64,000 nucleotides of DNA, taken from the NCBI GenBank assembly GCA_029747015.1, contig JAKOGI010000178.1, positions 289,069-353,068 on the forward strand. The letters run 5' to 3'. Origin of the DNA: Carnegiea gigantea. Lineage: Eukaryota > Streptophyta > Magnoliopsida > Caryophyllales > Cactaceae. The translations under genes were made by a program, and so were the position numbers. The notes below the pieces were generated by a model. It searched no databases and was not told where the DNA came from. It saw only the letters and a program-made list of their open reading frames with translations. Below are positions 1 through 10,469 of the stretch, piece after piece (position 1 is the stretch's first letter; every line of letters starts with the position of its first letter).

Positions 1-1367
1 AAATTTAACTATCCTAAAATAGGCAGAATTATTTATATCAACCTAAACAATAGCCATAAAGACATTTAATTGAGCTATAAATGACTAAATTCCCTAAGGT
101 TTGGATTAGATCATCTGACTTCACCAAAGTGAACTGAATAACATTAGCAGCACCAAAACAGTGAACATTAAAGAGATTAAATGCATTAAACCTGTAATAA
201 GTAAATAAAACTACAAAAGTAAAGTCACACCTGCTACTTCAGTGAATTCCATGATCAACATTCCAAATCAAATAAGAATCAAATGAATAAAATTAGAACT
301 CAACCAATTCAAATCAACCTCTATGAATGGAGGTTCAAGCTTATTTTTTTTCTCGCATCCAAAACCCAGAAACAGGACATAATACGGGAGGGGGATTCCA
401 TCAATCATCATCCATTATCATCATTCTATCAAATTTAACCATTAATCGAGCCGAGCAATTGAAAGCAAACTGAGTAAGACCGAACCTACTCTGCTTCGAA
501 ACAAGGGAAGCCGCAACAGGGGGGAGGGGGTGCGAAATTTGCCAAGCAAAACCCCAGATAGTTCATTACAAGCTGAAATTCATCAGACCTACTTCAAATC
601 AACTCAACAAAGCTAGATCATATAAAATTGAGGCTAGTGAACGAATCAAAAATTCGAAAGCAAAAACAGATGAAACTAAACAAAAGCCCTAAATTACTAA
701 TTACTGGAATTAAAACCAAGAACAACCTCAAATTAAACCTAAAAACTAAAACCTAAACCAAGATTATACCTAATTGATTTTTGAATGCGTCGAAATCCTT
801 CGATATCTACCCAAACCCAACTCCATCGCAACTGTTCGATTGGGGGTAGTTGTGGATGGTGGACATTAGGGACAGCTATGAGATGTGCTGGCAGTTGCAG
901 GAGCGTCGATGGTGGTGGTGTTGTGTGCTGATGGCGAGATAGAGAGAGATCGAAGAGAGAGAAAGGAGATGAGTTGAAGATTGAAGAAGAAAGAGAAGGG
1001 GGTGGTCGGGTTTCTGGGTTCTCAAAACCGAAATGGAGGAGAGAGAAAAGGAGATTAAGGGGGGTAAATTTGGGTCACGTGCCGTGCACCCCGACTAGGG
1101 TATTTTTCGATTTAATTCTCTTTTTTTTTTCCTTCATGGGCTGAAAAATGCTGGGCCTAGCAATTCGGATTGGCTTGAGTCAAGTCGGCCCAGTTCTTCA
1201 TTTCCAGCATTTTTCATTCTTTCTCCGTATTTTTTCGTAATTATTTTCATTTTATTCAATACCTACAAAACAAAATCAAATCAAATTAAAACCTTAAAAA
1301 TACAATTATAATAAGCATAAAATAGGTGTAAAAGTACCTTAAAAATAGCACATTTTTGACACGAACA
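1..1367 (-). repeat. LARD-A 3' LTR (truncated by window edge)
   Basis: Direct repeat of 5274-6632 with scattered substitutions and a net difference of about 8 bases. On the minus strand it begins TGTTCGTG at 1367, a normal TG start. Positions 930-1060 are GA-rich on the plus strand, so a transcript would carry a CU-rich leader. I see no reliable TATA box. Confidence 0.88.
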
Positions 1368-1402
1368 AATGCCCCCACACCAAGATTTTGCTCGTCCTCG
1401 AG
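1368..1402 (-). other. LARD-A polypurine tract with adjoining small inverted repeat
   Basis: Immediately inside the 3' LTR, the minus strand reads CTTGGTGTGGGGGCATT, a purine-rich plus-strand primer tract. Just upstream of it (1391-1402) is a self-complementary motif, CTCG-AGGA-CGAG. Comparable small inverted repeats lie just before the tracts of the Tekay, LARD-C and Tat elements. Confidence 0.6.
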
Positions 1403-1928
1403 TAAAATAAGCTAACTAAAAGAAAATGAAAAATAAGAAAAAGAAAATCCTAACTCACTGTTGTATAAATCACGGCTGCATTTAGCGTATGCAACAAGCC
1501 CTTTAAACCCCTCGGCCTCCCAAGTGGACGAATGAGGTCTCGTAGAGGTTTTCAAGTTAAATACCCACAAAAATTATTTCAAAAATAATAGAAAATCTTT
1601 TTGGTTTTTCCCTTAAAACTAATATGTAAAGAATTTGGAAAAGATATGCACACATTCTCATCAACTAAATCATCTATGCAACCAAATTATTAACCTGTAT
1701 ATATACAGAATGTACTTCAAAGCTCTCTACCTCCTAAATGACATCAGAGCACTAATTTTTCTTCCCATTTGAACATCAAGGTTTTGAATCCAACCTAGCG
1801 CTCGTGTGCAAATGTATCATCATCCTAGGGCTTAAATTTACCAGAATTAGACTCAATCCTACTTGGCTGATACAACTACATTATTATCATACTAACTTTG
1901 AACGCAAGTTTTCCCAATAGCAATATTA

Positions 1929-2001
1929 CCTCAAAGGATAACACCCAGTAGCACATGCCTCAAAGGGTAACGCCCAGTAGTGCATGCCTTAAAGGGATAC
2001 C
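1929..2001 (-). repeat. 29-nt tandem modules in the LARD-A 3' untranslated region
   Basis: Two 29-nt units (1929-1957 and 1958-1986) and a partial third each carry a cctcaaagg core followed by cccagtag. On the coding strand this reads as a CTACTGGG core followed by CCTTTGAGG. LARD-C has the same module, in its own coding orientation, at 57213-57265, preceded in both by TTTGGAATGATA. Confidence 0.7.
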
Positions 2002-3120
2002 TATCATTCCAAATTTGTTCCATCTCTTTTTCTTTTCTTTCATTTTCTTTTTTATTCATAATACACTGTTCTTCAAAAATTTTTTTCAAAGTAATCTTGT
2101 CACAAGCTAGTGGGAGAATCATTCATGGAAACCTAAGACCTAAAGATAATGAGGAAGGAATAAACAAAGACTAGATTACACAATCTATAATGAACAAATG
2201 GAGTTAGAATTAGGGCTTAGAATATCACATTGAGGTTGAAGACCTATCACACACATCTTATGTATATATACAAGCTAACAACCAAACTACAGGGAATTCA
2301 AGCTAATCAGACAGAGTACAAACATTCCTAAAAACAAAACCAAAATCAAAATCTTTTTGGATTTTTTAAAAATTTTTCAAAAATAGGCACCTCACCCCTA
2401 CACCAAAACTTCTCAATGTCCTCACTGTGGGAACTAAGGTGTTAAAAGGCAAGCACGTAAGCTATATAATTGCAAAACCAACACAAAACCATAAATATAT
2501 ACAAACTAGGACACCATCAAAATCAAAATCAAAATCAAAAACCAAACAAAACCAAATACACACATATTTACTGAAGCTAAAACAAAATCACAAAAGAAAA
2601 ACAAAAACAAAATTCTCTAAAACAAGCCAAACCTCAAAATAACCAAAATCAAACCAAACCAAAACAAAACAAAACCCAGACACAAAAATCAAAAAGAAAA
2701 ATAAAAACCAAAACCTAAAAGAAAACAAACATAATCACCCAAAATAAAAACAAAACAAGACCAAGGGGCTACAGAACTAAGCATAAACAAAACAAAACAA
2801 GACTCAAAAGAAAAGAAACAAAACACAAAACCAAAACACGCCCACTAAGACACTAAAAAGGAAATAAAAACAAAAGATTAAAGAAAGACTAGCAAAAGAA
2901 ACAAACAAATGGAAACATAAAAATAATCCTAGATATCTCTAAGTAACGAGTATCCACAAAATAAAAACACAACCAAGGGTGATCATAGCCCACACGGCTC
3001 AACATATCCCAAATTTCTCCTGAAGATTGATCACCCGTATATTCACAATCCTAAATATTCACAACTAAGTACGAAAAGAAAGAAAAGAAATGAAAAAAGA
3101 AGAAGTGAGGGTGGAACGAT
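2002..3120 (-). other. LARD-A 3' untranslated region, strongly strand-skewed low complexity
   Basis: No coding sequence is supported. From about 2330 to 2930 the plus strand is almost only A and C (blocks such as caaaatcaaaatcaaaa), so the coding strand is a long T/G-rich run. The lysine-rich open frame at 2427-2642 on the plus strand is a by-product of this composition. LARD-C has a shorter T-rich tract at the equivalent place (56580-56700). Confidence 0.6.
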
Positions 3121-3185
3121 CATACCAGGTCAGATACAGGTTGTACCCAAACTATGCCTCGCGAAAATGATGCAACATGAAGCTT

Positions 3186-3206
3186 ATGGAGCATCAGCCA
3201 CTCCAT
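3186..3206 (-). other. Conserved hairpin 1 of LARD-A
   Basis: A 21-nt inverted repeat with six Watson-Crick pairs (ATGGAG with CTCCAT) and one T-G pair closing a GGCTGAT loop, read on the coding strand. It lies just after the hydrophobic coding tail. The same structure sits in the same place in LARD-B (23171-23191) and LARD-C (56504-56524), with stem pairs that differ but stay complementary. Confidence 0.7.
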
Positions 3207-3228
3207 ATTAAGCTGAAAACTGTTACTC

Positions 3229-3518
3229 AAATCAAAACTCATCAAAGCACACAGCAGCTTATCAAATAACGAAGCCTAACTCTCAATAATATAGCAGCAG
3301 TGAAAAGAAGAGAGTTGGAACCAGAAAGAGTACATCCACATAGCCAATAAAGCACAGGTAAGGGCCTGTTTCAGCTTATCAAATAGCTGGGCCCAATCAA
3401 AAAGGAAATGAACATACTCAGAACAAGCCATTATTGAGGCCATTATATCATCATGAACGCACAATCTAGGCAAAATAGGGGGTGCAAATTTCACAAGTCT
3501 GTCAAGTCCAAAACGCAC
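3229..3518 (-). pseudogene. LARD-A hydrophobic coding tail
   Basis: Minus-strand frame, interrupted by one stop near 3276-3278 and then continuing in frame to a stop near 3230. It encodes a largely hydrophobic segment (roughly residues 20-75) followed by the motif FDKLLCAL. LARD-B (23206-23403) and LARD-C (56290-56494) end their coding with comparable hydrophobic stretches and the related motifs FDRLLHIL and GKLLGAL. I do not recognise the domain. A membrane segment is possible, and an env-like origin is only a guess. The frame is followed within about 30 nt by hairpin 1, which also holds in the other two elements. The neighbouring upstream frame (3525-3866) is probably part of the same ancestral polyprotein. 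Confidence 0.5.
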
Positions 3519-3524
3519 AAGAGT

Positions 3525-3866
3525 CTAGTCTAAAGCAAAATTCTTAGTGGCAATGATCTCAGATTCAACAAATTCAGACTCAAAATATTCAAAAGGGAAG
3601 TTAGTTTGGATGGAGTCAAAAAAGAAGGACTCATAATCAGCACAATCACCATCATCAGAACTTCCATGGATATCAAGCTCACAAAAAGATTCGTATTCCG
3701 CATACAGAATATTATCTTCTAATTGAAACAGAAGGTCAGTAATGACGGGATCAAAAGAGAATGATTCATATTCAACATGAAAACCCACATCAAGACCTTT
3801 ACTAACATCAAGCCCATATGGAAAAAATTCATATTCTGCATAAAGAATAGCATCATCAAAGTCCAA
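3525..3866 (-). pseudogene. LARD-A acidic, internally repetitive frame
   Basis: A 113-codon minus-strand frame rich in Asp, Glu, Tyr and Phe, with a recurring YAEYE / YESF motif at roughly 15-30 residue spacing, so it is internally repetitive. No known domain is recognised. It lies between the gag remnant (4243-4841) and the hydrophobic tail (3229-3518) on the same strand. The stretch 3867-4242 between it and gag is of similar composition but is broken by stops. It probably represents the middle of a single ancestral non-autonomous polyprotein. LARD-C has serine- and acid-rich frames in the same position (55616-55957, 56102 onward) with little visible sequence identity, suggesting weak constraint. 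Confidence 0.45.
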
Positions 3867-4242
3867 ATAGTGAGTTCAGTCACCTGATCATACAACTCTT
3901 ATGAAATATATGTTGAATCATCTAAATCATGAGGCTTAATTTCAGGTGTGATGCTTATTTCTAACTCACTAACAGTATCAGGTTAAACACTCGCATCAAA
4001 TTCACAAAAGTCGTTTAAAGTGGTGGGTAGGTCGACATAAACTAAGATATTTTCAGTGACATCTTTGGGTGAGCTAGTGCAGGGTGCAAGGTCTGTTGAT
4101 AGAGACGTAGAGAGGTCATTCTCTTATTCTAGATTAAGCAAAGACATGTGTTCATTCAAATTAGGCCTAGAAGAATAAGAGGGTTCAAAATCATCATAGA
4201 GACTAATGTCAGGTTTAGGGGATCCTCAAAACTAGCATCAAT

Positions 4243-4841
4243 CTAACTATAGGTGTCCCTATTTTGATTAAAACATGGAGAACAAGCAGCAATTCTTGCT
4301 TTCATAGTCTCTATCAGTTGATCAGTCATATCATTAATCTTCTTTTCAAAACTTGCACACATAGCATCAACATAAGCATGAAAAAGACGAGTATAAGCAT
4401 TATGAACAGGAGATTCACAATAGTCGCACAACATAGGAGGCATATAATAGTCATATGGGTCATAGGAATTCACAAAGTGGTCTGAAGGGTAAGAATTAGC
4501 ATGAAAATCATAGTCCCCATGAGTTGGTATTTAAAAGCCTCGTTAGCTTGTTCAAATGCATAGGTTTCCCAAGCTAATTTTTCAAAAAAATCCCAAACCT
4601 CATTTTGAGTTTTAGATAATAATTCTATTAAACCTTTAGGATAAAGTGGTTCAATATAACTGCTCGACTTAGCATTTAGACCCACAGCAATGGCCTCACA
4701 AATTACCCATTTGAGAAAATTATGATTCAGTTGAGCATGATATTCATTAAGCCTTGAAAGATAACTCCAAAAAGCTTCATGCTCATATTGTGGGAAATGA
4801 AAAACTGGCATTCCATTTTTAAAGTTTTTAAAGTTTTTCAA
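4243..4841 (-). pseudogene. gag: LARD-A gag-like remnant (one frameshift)
   Basis: The first minus-strand frame (4841-4470) opens with the motif HFPQYEHEAFWSYLSRLNEY and continues through an EPLYPKG..LLSKTQNEVWDFFEKLA segment. This has the layout of the C-terminal half of the plant gypsy Gag capsid domain: a W/Y-rich helix, 'ALYNGL'-like helix, then 'A.ELLE.MA'-like helix. A one-base frame change near 4510 moves coding into the overlapping frame 4473-4243, which contains DPYDYYMPP, a CDYC pair resembling half a zinc knuckle, and an amphipathic segment that could be coiled coil. LARD-B carries the same FHFPQ(F/Y)EHE motif at 24272. No catalytic domain follows. The product would have bound and packaged its own RNA; that role is family knowledge. 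Confidence 0.7.
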
Positions 4842-5216
4842 TTTTTAAGGGTTTTCAATTTCCAACTTTTTTTTGGGTTTTTTGGATTTTCAAAATAATT
4901 TTTGCGGTTTTCAAGTTTTTCTAATTTTTTTTCAACCTTCACAGTTCAAATGTTTTTTGGATTTTTGAATTTTTTCACAAAATGACTAAACTGAGTCAAT
5001 CGATACCAAAATGGAGAAAGTAAGAATCGATACCAAGATAAAGTTACAAAATGACCAAGTAAGAAATGACTAAGTAAGTATCAACTAAACAAATCAAATC
5101 AACTAAACAAAACCACTAATAAACGAAATCACAATTAACAATGAAATAAACAAAACAAAGCAACAAATAAGAAAGGAGCTACAAAAATGAAAATATGATC
5201 TTATCTCATGCCATTG

Positions 5217-5235
5217 TCCCTGGCAGGGACGAGGA
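5217..5235 (-). other. LARD-A primer-binding site (degenerate, tRNA-Asp-like)
   Basis: Next to the inner end of the right LTR, the minus strand carries GCCAGGGACAATGGC. This matches the GCCGGGGA part of the primer site complementary to the 3' end of plant tRNA-Asp (TGGCGCC...). The TGGCGCC half is badly eroded, so the exact LTR edge (taken as 5236, tgagaatg) is uncertain by several bases. Confidence 0.45.
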
Positions 5236-6632
5236 TGAGAATGAGGTCACATTCAACTAAATTATCCTAAACAAAATATAACTATCCTAAAATAGGCAGA
5301 ATTATTTGTATCAACCTAAACAATAGCCATAAAGAGGTTCAATTGAGCTATAAATGACTAAATTCCCTAAGGTTTGAATTAGATCATCGGACTTCACTAA
5401 AGTGAACTGAATAACATTAGCAGCACCAAAACAGTGAACATTAAAGAGATTAAATGCATTAAACCTGCAATAAGTAAGTAAAACTACAAAAGTAAAATCA
5501 CACCTGCTACTTGAGTGAATTCCATGATCAACATCCCAAACCAAATAAGAATCAAATGAATAAAATCAGCACTCAACCAATTCAAACCAACCTCCATGAA
5601 TGGAGGTTCAAGCTCATTTTTTTTCTCGCATCCAAAACCCAGAAACAGAACATAGTAGGGGAGGGGGATTCCATCAATCATCATCCATTATCATCAATCT
5701 ATCAAATTCAACAATTAATCAAACCGAGCAATTGAAAGCAAACAAAGTAAGACTGAACCTACTCTGCATCGAAACAGGGGAAGCAGCAGCAGGGGAGAGA
5801 AGGTGCAAAATTTGCCAAGCAAGACCCAGGATAGTTCATTACAAGCTGAAATTCATCAGACCTACTTGAAATCAACTCAACAAAGCTAGATTATACGAAA
5901 TTGAGGCTAGCGAACGGATCTAAAATTCAAAAGCAAAAATAGATGAAACTAAACAAAAGCCCCAAAATACTGATTACTGGAATTAAAACCAAGAACAGCC
6001 TCAAATTAAACCTAAAAACTAAAACCTAAACCTAGATTATACCTAACTGATTTCTGAATGCGCCGAAATCCTTCAATATGTACCCAAGCCCAACTCCATC
6101 GCAACTGTTTGATTGGGGGTAGTCATAGATGGTGGAGATGAGGGATAGCGATGGGTGGCAGCTACTGGAGCGTCAATGGTGGTGGTGTTGTATGCTGATG
6201 GCGAGATAGAGAGAGATCTAAGAGAGAGAAAGGAGATGAGATGAAGATTGAAGAAGAAAGAGAAGGGGGTGGTCGGGTTTCTAGGTTCTCAAAACCGAAA
6301 TGAAGGAGAGAGAAAAGAAGATTAAGGGGGTAAATTTAGGTCACGTGCCATGCGCGCCGGCTGGGGGGTTTTTCGATTTAGTTCTCTTTTTTTTTCACTT
6401 CATGGGCTGAAAAATGTTGGGCCTAGCAATTCGGATCGGCTTGAATCAAGTCGGCCCAGTTCTTCATTTCTATCATTTTTCATTCTTTTTTCGTATTTTT
6501 CCATAATTATTTTCATTTTATTCAACACCTACAAAAAAAATGAAATCAAATAAAAACCTTAAAAATACGTTTACAACGAGCATAAAATAGGTGTAAAAGT
6601 ACCTTAAAAATAGCACATTTTTGGCACGAACA
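5236..6632 (-). repeat. LARD-A 5' LTR
   Basis: About 1.4 kb, matching 1-1367 throughout. It starts TGTTCGTGCC on the minus strand at 6632 and ends at a TG/CA edge near 5236. The open frames inside it on both strands have no protein resemblance. Confidence 0.85.
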
Positions 6633-7401
6633 CTATTGTTGTGATTATTATTGCCCCTTTTACTACAACAATTGCACTTAGAGGAGCCACACCTTTGATT
6701 TGATATGCCAATAACTTGCATTGTAGAAGCTGACAGTGTAGTAATGAAGGCTTAGTGAGTAGAACTATGCCAGCTACGGGAAAAAATAGCATGTTGTTCA
6801 TAGAAAATCAGCCTAGACTATAAATTATCAAAGGTATCCTTGTAATATTGATGAAGGTATGATAACCAGGGGGAAGTTCGACAGCAGCAAACTGAATTGG
6901 CTCCAGTTTAGAGAGGGGGGCAACTGAATGGTAGTTAGCAGGGCCTTAATAATGCATACATAGTCAGCCATCAACTACCTAGTCACCTTAGAAACATTTC
7001 GGGCCATATGTTTGAGGTCCGGAGTCTTTACTAACCTGGCGATGTTAATTCGAGACTCGTGGACGTTTTTATATTTATAGATAGCATGGTAAATTACACG
7101 CTTCATTCAATGTTTCTTAAATAGTAGCACAACTCCAAGCTCTAAGTGGCTTATTTACTTAAAACCAATAGGAACAGCTAAGTTTATAATTTGACATATA
7201 GCTGCAGCAAAGATAACTTGAGAATTAAACAATAAACCCATCAAACATGCCATATAGTTGATGCATAACACTATATTAAGAAGACTACTCACACCAAGAA
7301 AAATAATCATCAATGGAACAAAGAAAAATAATGAAATGTATAGTGATATTTAGGTAGGAATGACTAGCATCAAAACAATTGCATATATAGTGATATTTAT
7401 A

Positions 7402-7776
7402 ATCCAAACTGATGGCAATAAATTTGGTAGACTACCATGAGGAGGCAGAGCAATCAAAGCTTTTCCATAAGGAGCGGCTGAGTGTATTGCATGGAGCATC
7501 ATGATAGGTTGAGACCATCTAGAAAGGAATTGCTAGGAAAATCAGGGGCTCTGCACTAATATACGTAGGAGCTGGCAGCATCAACATACACCCAAATTAA
7601 TGGCAGTAAATTTGGTAGACTACCAAGAGGAGGTAGAGCAATCAAACCTTCATGATAAGGAGTGGCTGAGTGTATGGCATGTGGAATCGTGATAGCTCGA
7701 GACCACCCATAAAGGCATTGCTGCAAAAATGAGGGGCTATGGACTATGACATGTAGGAATTGTCAGCATCGCAACT
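7402..7776. repeat. 188-bp tandem duplication
   Basis: The stretch beginning tggcaataaatttggtag (7413) recurs as tggcagtaaatttggtag (7601). Similarity continues through 'gactacca.gaggagg.agagcaatcaaa' and 'ggagtggctgagtgtat' to about 7776. Two copies with roughly 15-20% divergence by eye. Confidence 0.75.
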
Positions 7777-8506
7777 TGAAATCAAGGGTTGACCGTAACG
7801 TCAACCACAAGCAGCGGTAGACTCACTATAGGTAGAGTAGCCATAATGGAGGTAGAGGCAGTGCAAAGCATAATTCGTCAACCAGAGATGTGATAATGGT
7901 GGCCCTAACCAAAGCTATGGCCGTGTTGACTGAGGAAATAATAGTGCCAATAGAAGATTGCATTATGTTAGGTTAGATCTTGCCGAGGTTGTCAACATAG
8001 GAGATTGAAAGCAGCGTAATAGCCAGAACCTAATCTATGTTAACTATTTTAGTTGATCTCCAGTTAAATTATGTTGAACACAACACACTTCAATTCATTG
8101 ATTGAATTCATTATGCATTTGTGTGCCTAATGTGGCTAAGGGGCCTCAAAATATGATTTTATAAATGTTATATGTCAAGTCATTCATCACTTAATAAATT
8201 ATTATAAAAGTATTTGTTAATAAAGAATGGTTAAAAAGCTATGTTGTTTTCGGTGAAAGGAATTTATCTAACAATTTCTACAATTTTGTGCACAAACATT
8301 TGATTAAGATGAAAATAATAATAACATAAATAAGCACATTAGGCTAATGAATATATACTTGCAAAATAAGTTAGCAAAATATAAGAGTCAAATTAGTAAA
8401 TAAAAAAATAAAGAGTTTAGTATTATAAGTATTCACGAGAGTGGAGATAGGCCCAAATATGAGCCAAAAAACTTAGAGGTTGGAACAAAGCTTGTGTTGA
8501 GTTAGC

Positions 8507-8527
8507 AGAGAGAGAGAGGGGGGGAGA

Positions 8528-8560
<33 letters not shown>
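8507..8560. repeat. GA/GGGA microsatellite
   Basis: An uninterrupted run of ag dinucleotides with a central ggggg and ggg interruption. Simple-sequence tract; no function implied. Confidence 0.95.
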
Positions 8561-8564
<4 letters not shown>

Positions 8565-9524
8565 TTTCTGGAGAGAAAAAAATTTTGATTTAGATGAGAT
8601 TAAGTTAAAGAAGGTCTAGTCTCACCCAAATTCTTGTTTACCTTCTCTCTCTACCATCCCTTACCTAAGCCGAGTCTTTGTCTGATAGCCTTATTCAACC
8701 CCTTGCATCTGGGGCTGCTGACTACCAGCTGCTTTAGCCATTGGTCTCTCCTTGTGGTCACCGAAGCTTAACCATGCCACCACTAATCATCTCCCACTTC
8801 ACCTTGCCTTGTTTCTTTGGTGATTGAAAGGCAAATCCTAAGTTCCTCCTCATTTGCTCTCACTATTTCCTTCTTGATTTTGTGAACAATTATGTTCTTT
8901 AACATTAGTAAATGTCATTTAGTGTAAATTTGAAGTTTGTTATGATAATTTTGGGGCTTCGAATGTATGGATACTTGTTGGTGTTCATAGAAATGTAGGT
9001 TTTGACTGCGGGTTTGTAAAAGTGTGCTCATATAGGTTATTTAAGTTGAAATTGACAAAATTGAGTTAACAGTGTATTATTTAGTGTGCATTGGATTTTT
9101 CTAATAAAGAGTTGAAGAGAAGAAGAAGAGCAAGAGGTTAGGGGTGCACAAAAGGGCGGAAATGGTGTTATAGGAATTCTAAAATAAATATACTTGTTCA
9201 AAAATTTGAAATTTAGTTAGGGTTCTAGATTGTATTTAATGTGTAACCTATGTGGGATATTAATTAAAAGCAACACTTAAGCTTGATCCTTATATGATGT
9301 TTTGTTTTCTTATGTGATGTTATTTTAAATGTAATGTAGTGCAATTAAACTTGCAATGTAATCATAATTATATAGTTTATGCTAATTATAATTGTAAGCG
9401 CGGCGTTTTTATATCACTTGGTTTGATATCCCAACTCCATTCCTACTGCTTCATAGCTCTTGAACTCAACTGAGTTTCTAGTCTTTGATTGAGTAAGGCC
9501 AGGTACATTATAATGTTTTAACAA

Positions 9525-9862
9525 ATAAACCCATTTCAATAGTTGCTTGATGCCTAAAGGTCAATCATCTTTGAATTTCCTTAACAGTCAAGCATACATG
9601 CTCTTCGAATATCTTCCAAAATTTGATTCACTCTTTCAATTTCTCCTTTTATCTTGAGGGTAGTACAAGCAAATAAAAGTTCAATCTAGTTCTAAAGGAT
9701 TTCTGTAAGGCTTGCCAAAAATCAGCTGAAAAACTTTTGTCTCTATCAGATATTACGTCCTTTGGTATACAAGTCGCCTAATAATTTCTTTAACATACAA
9801 CTGTGCTACTCTTTCTGCACCTGAAGTATTATGAATTGGCACGAGGCGGATAGATTTAGTAC
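9525..9862 (-). pseudogene. Gypsy chromovirus integrase core fragment
   Basis: The minus strand across three frames reads like the integrase core of plant Ty3/gypsy elements. Recognisable pieces, in order, are TKSIRLVPI, AERVAQLYVKEIIRR, an ISDRD-like stretch, an FWQAL-like stretch, a PSR..KE-like remnant of the 'HPQTDGQTER' block, and IKFWKIFEEHVC corresponding to '[11 protein letters not shown]'. Several stops and frame changes make it non-functional. No LTRs or other pol domains are found beside it, so it is an orphan scrap, possibly displaced by the neighbouring Tat-type element. Confidence 0.65.
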
Positions 9863-10469
9863 GTTTGTATATAATAACCTAACTGACATTGCTTTTCAAG
9901 GCCGTGAGATGTAATCTTATATCCACTGAGATTGAATCATATTTTCAGGTAGGAATTTCTAATGTCCTCAATTTCCCACTAGGCATTGATTTTAAACCTT
10001 CACCTTCTAACAACTCAAATACTTATGCGCATGTTCTACAATTTCTCTTTAATTTTATCCCGCCAAAAGTATAGCCTCAAATATATATACATTGTTCCTC
10101 CTGGTCCATGTTGTAAATTAATTATGTTTATATTAACTAAAAGTTGATATTTATGGAAAACATCTGAATTTTCGAAGGATACAAGAAATAAGCATATTAG
10201 AATTTAAAATCACCCTCTCTCCCCCTATAAAGTATTTGCCAATGGCCTGACAATGACGAGAATGACCTTCTATTCCACCTAGGTCTTTTATTATTAGTAA
10301 TGTTAAATAAATTTTTTGGGCCTAAACTTTCCCGAATCATTTAGCCCATCACATTCTACATGCCCGCATTCCAAGGCAGGTAAGTGGGATGTGAAATTAA
10401 TATATTTCCTATAAGTGCATTGAGGTTCGAAACTTTCTCATCGTTCTTTCTCTTTGGTAAAAGGCATAA

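Larger units (their letters stand above)
1..6632 (-). mobile_element. LARD-A: non-autonomous LTR retrotransposon with gag remnant
   Basis: Two direct repeats of about 1.37-1.4 kb flank a 3.8-kb interior. Position 8 onward matches 5281 onward, and both copies end in the same motif (acgaaca) at 1367 and 6632. Coding remnants, the polypurine tract beside 1367 and the primer site beside 5236 all place the element on the minus strand. The interior holds a gag-like frame, an acidic repetitive frame and a hydrophobic tail, but no protease, RT or integrase, so it is a large retrotransposon derivative needing proteins in trans. The distal LTR is cut by the window start by an estimated 40 bases, so target duplication cannot be tested. 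Family assignment (Athila/Tat-like gypsy) rests on the gag resemblance and the tRNA-Asp-like primer site. Confidence 0.85.
6633..9500. other. AT-rich region without recognised gene
   Basis: No convincing coding sequence. It contains a 188-bp tandem duplication (7402-7776) and a GA microsatellite (8507-8560). Positions 7800-7960 have a weak Gly/Arg-rich, copia-gag-like flavour, too eroded to call. Positions 8640-8830 are compositionally richer (CT and CC runs), but I cannot identify an exon. Confidence 0.5.

Noticed and set aside
2427..2642. Lys/Thr-rich 71-codon frame
   Set aside because: Product of an A/C-only low-complexity tract in the 3' region of LARD-A, on the non-coding strand.
8507..8830. 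GA tract and following CT-rich sequence as 5' untranslated region and first exon of a host gene
   Set aside because: No open frame of meaningful length, no splice structure and no protein resemblance follow.
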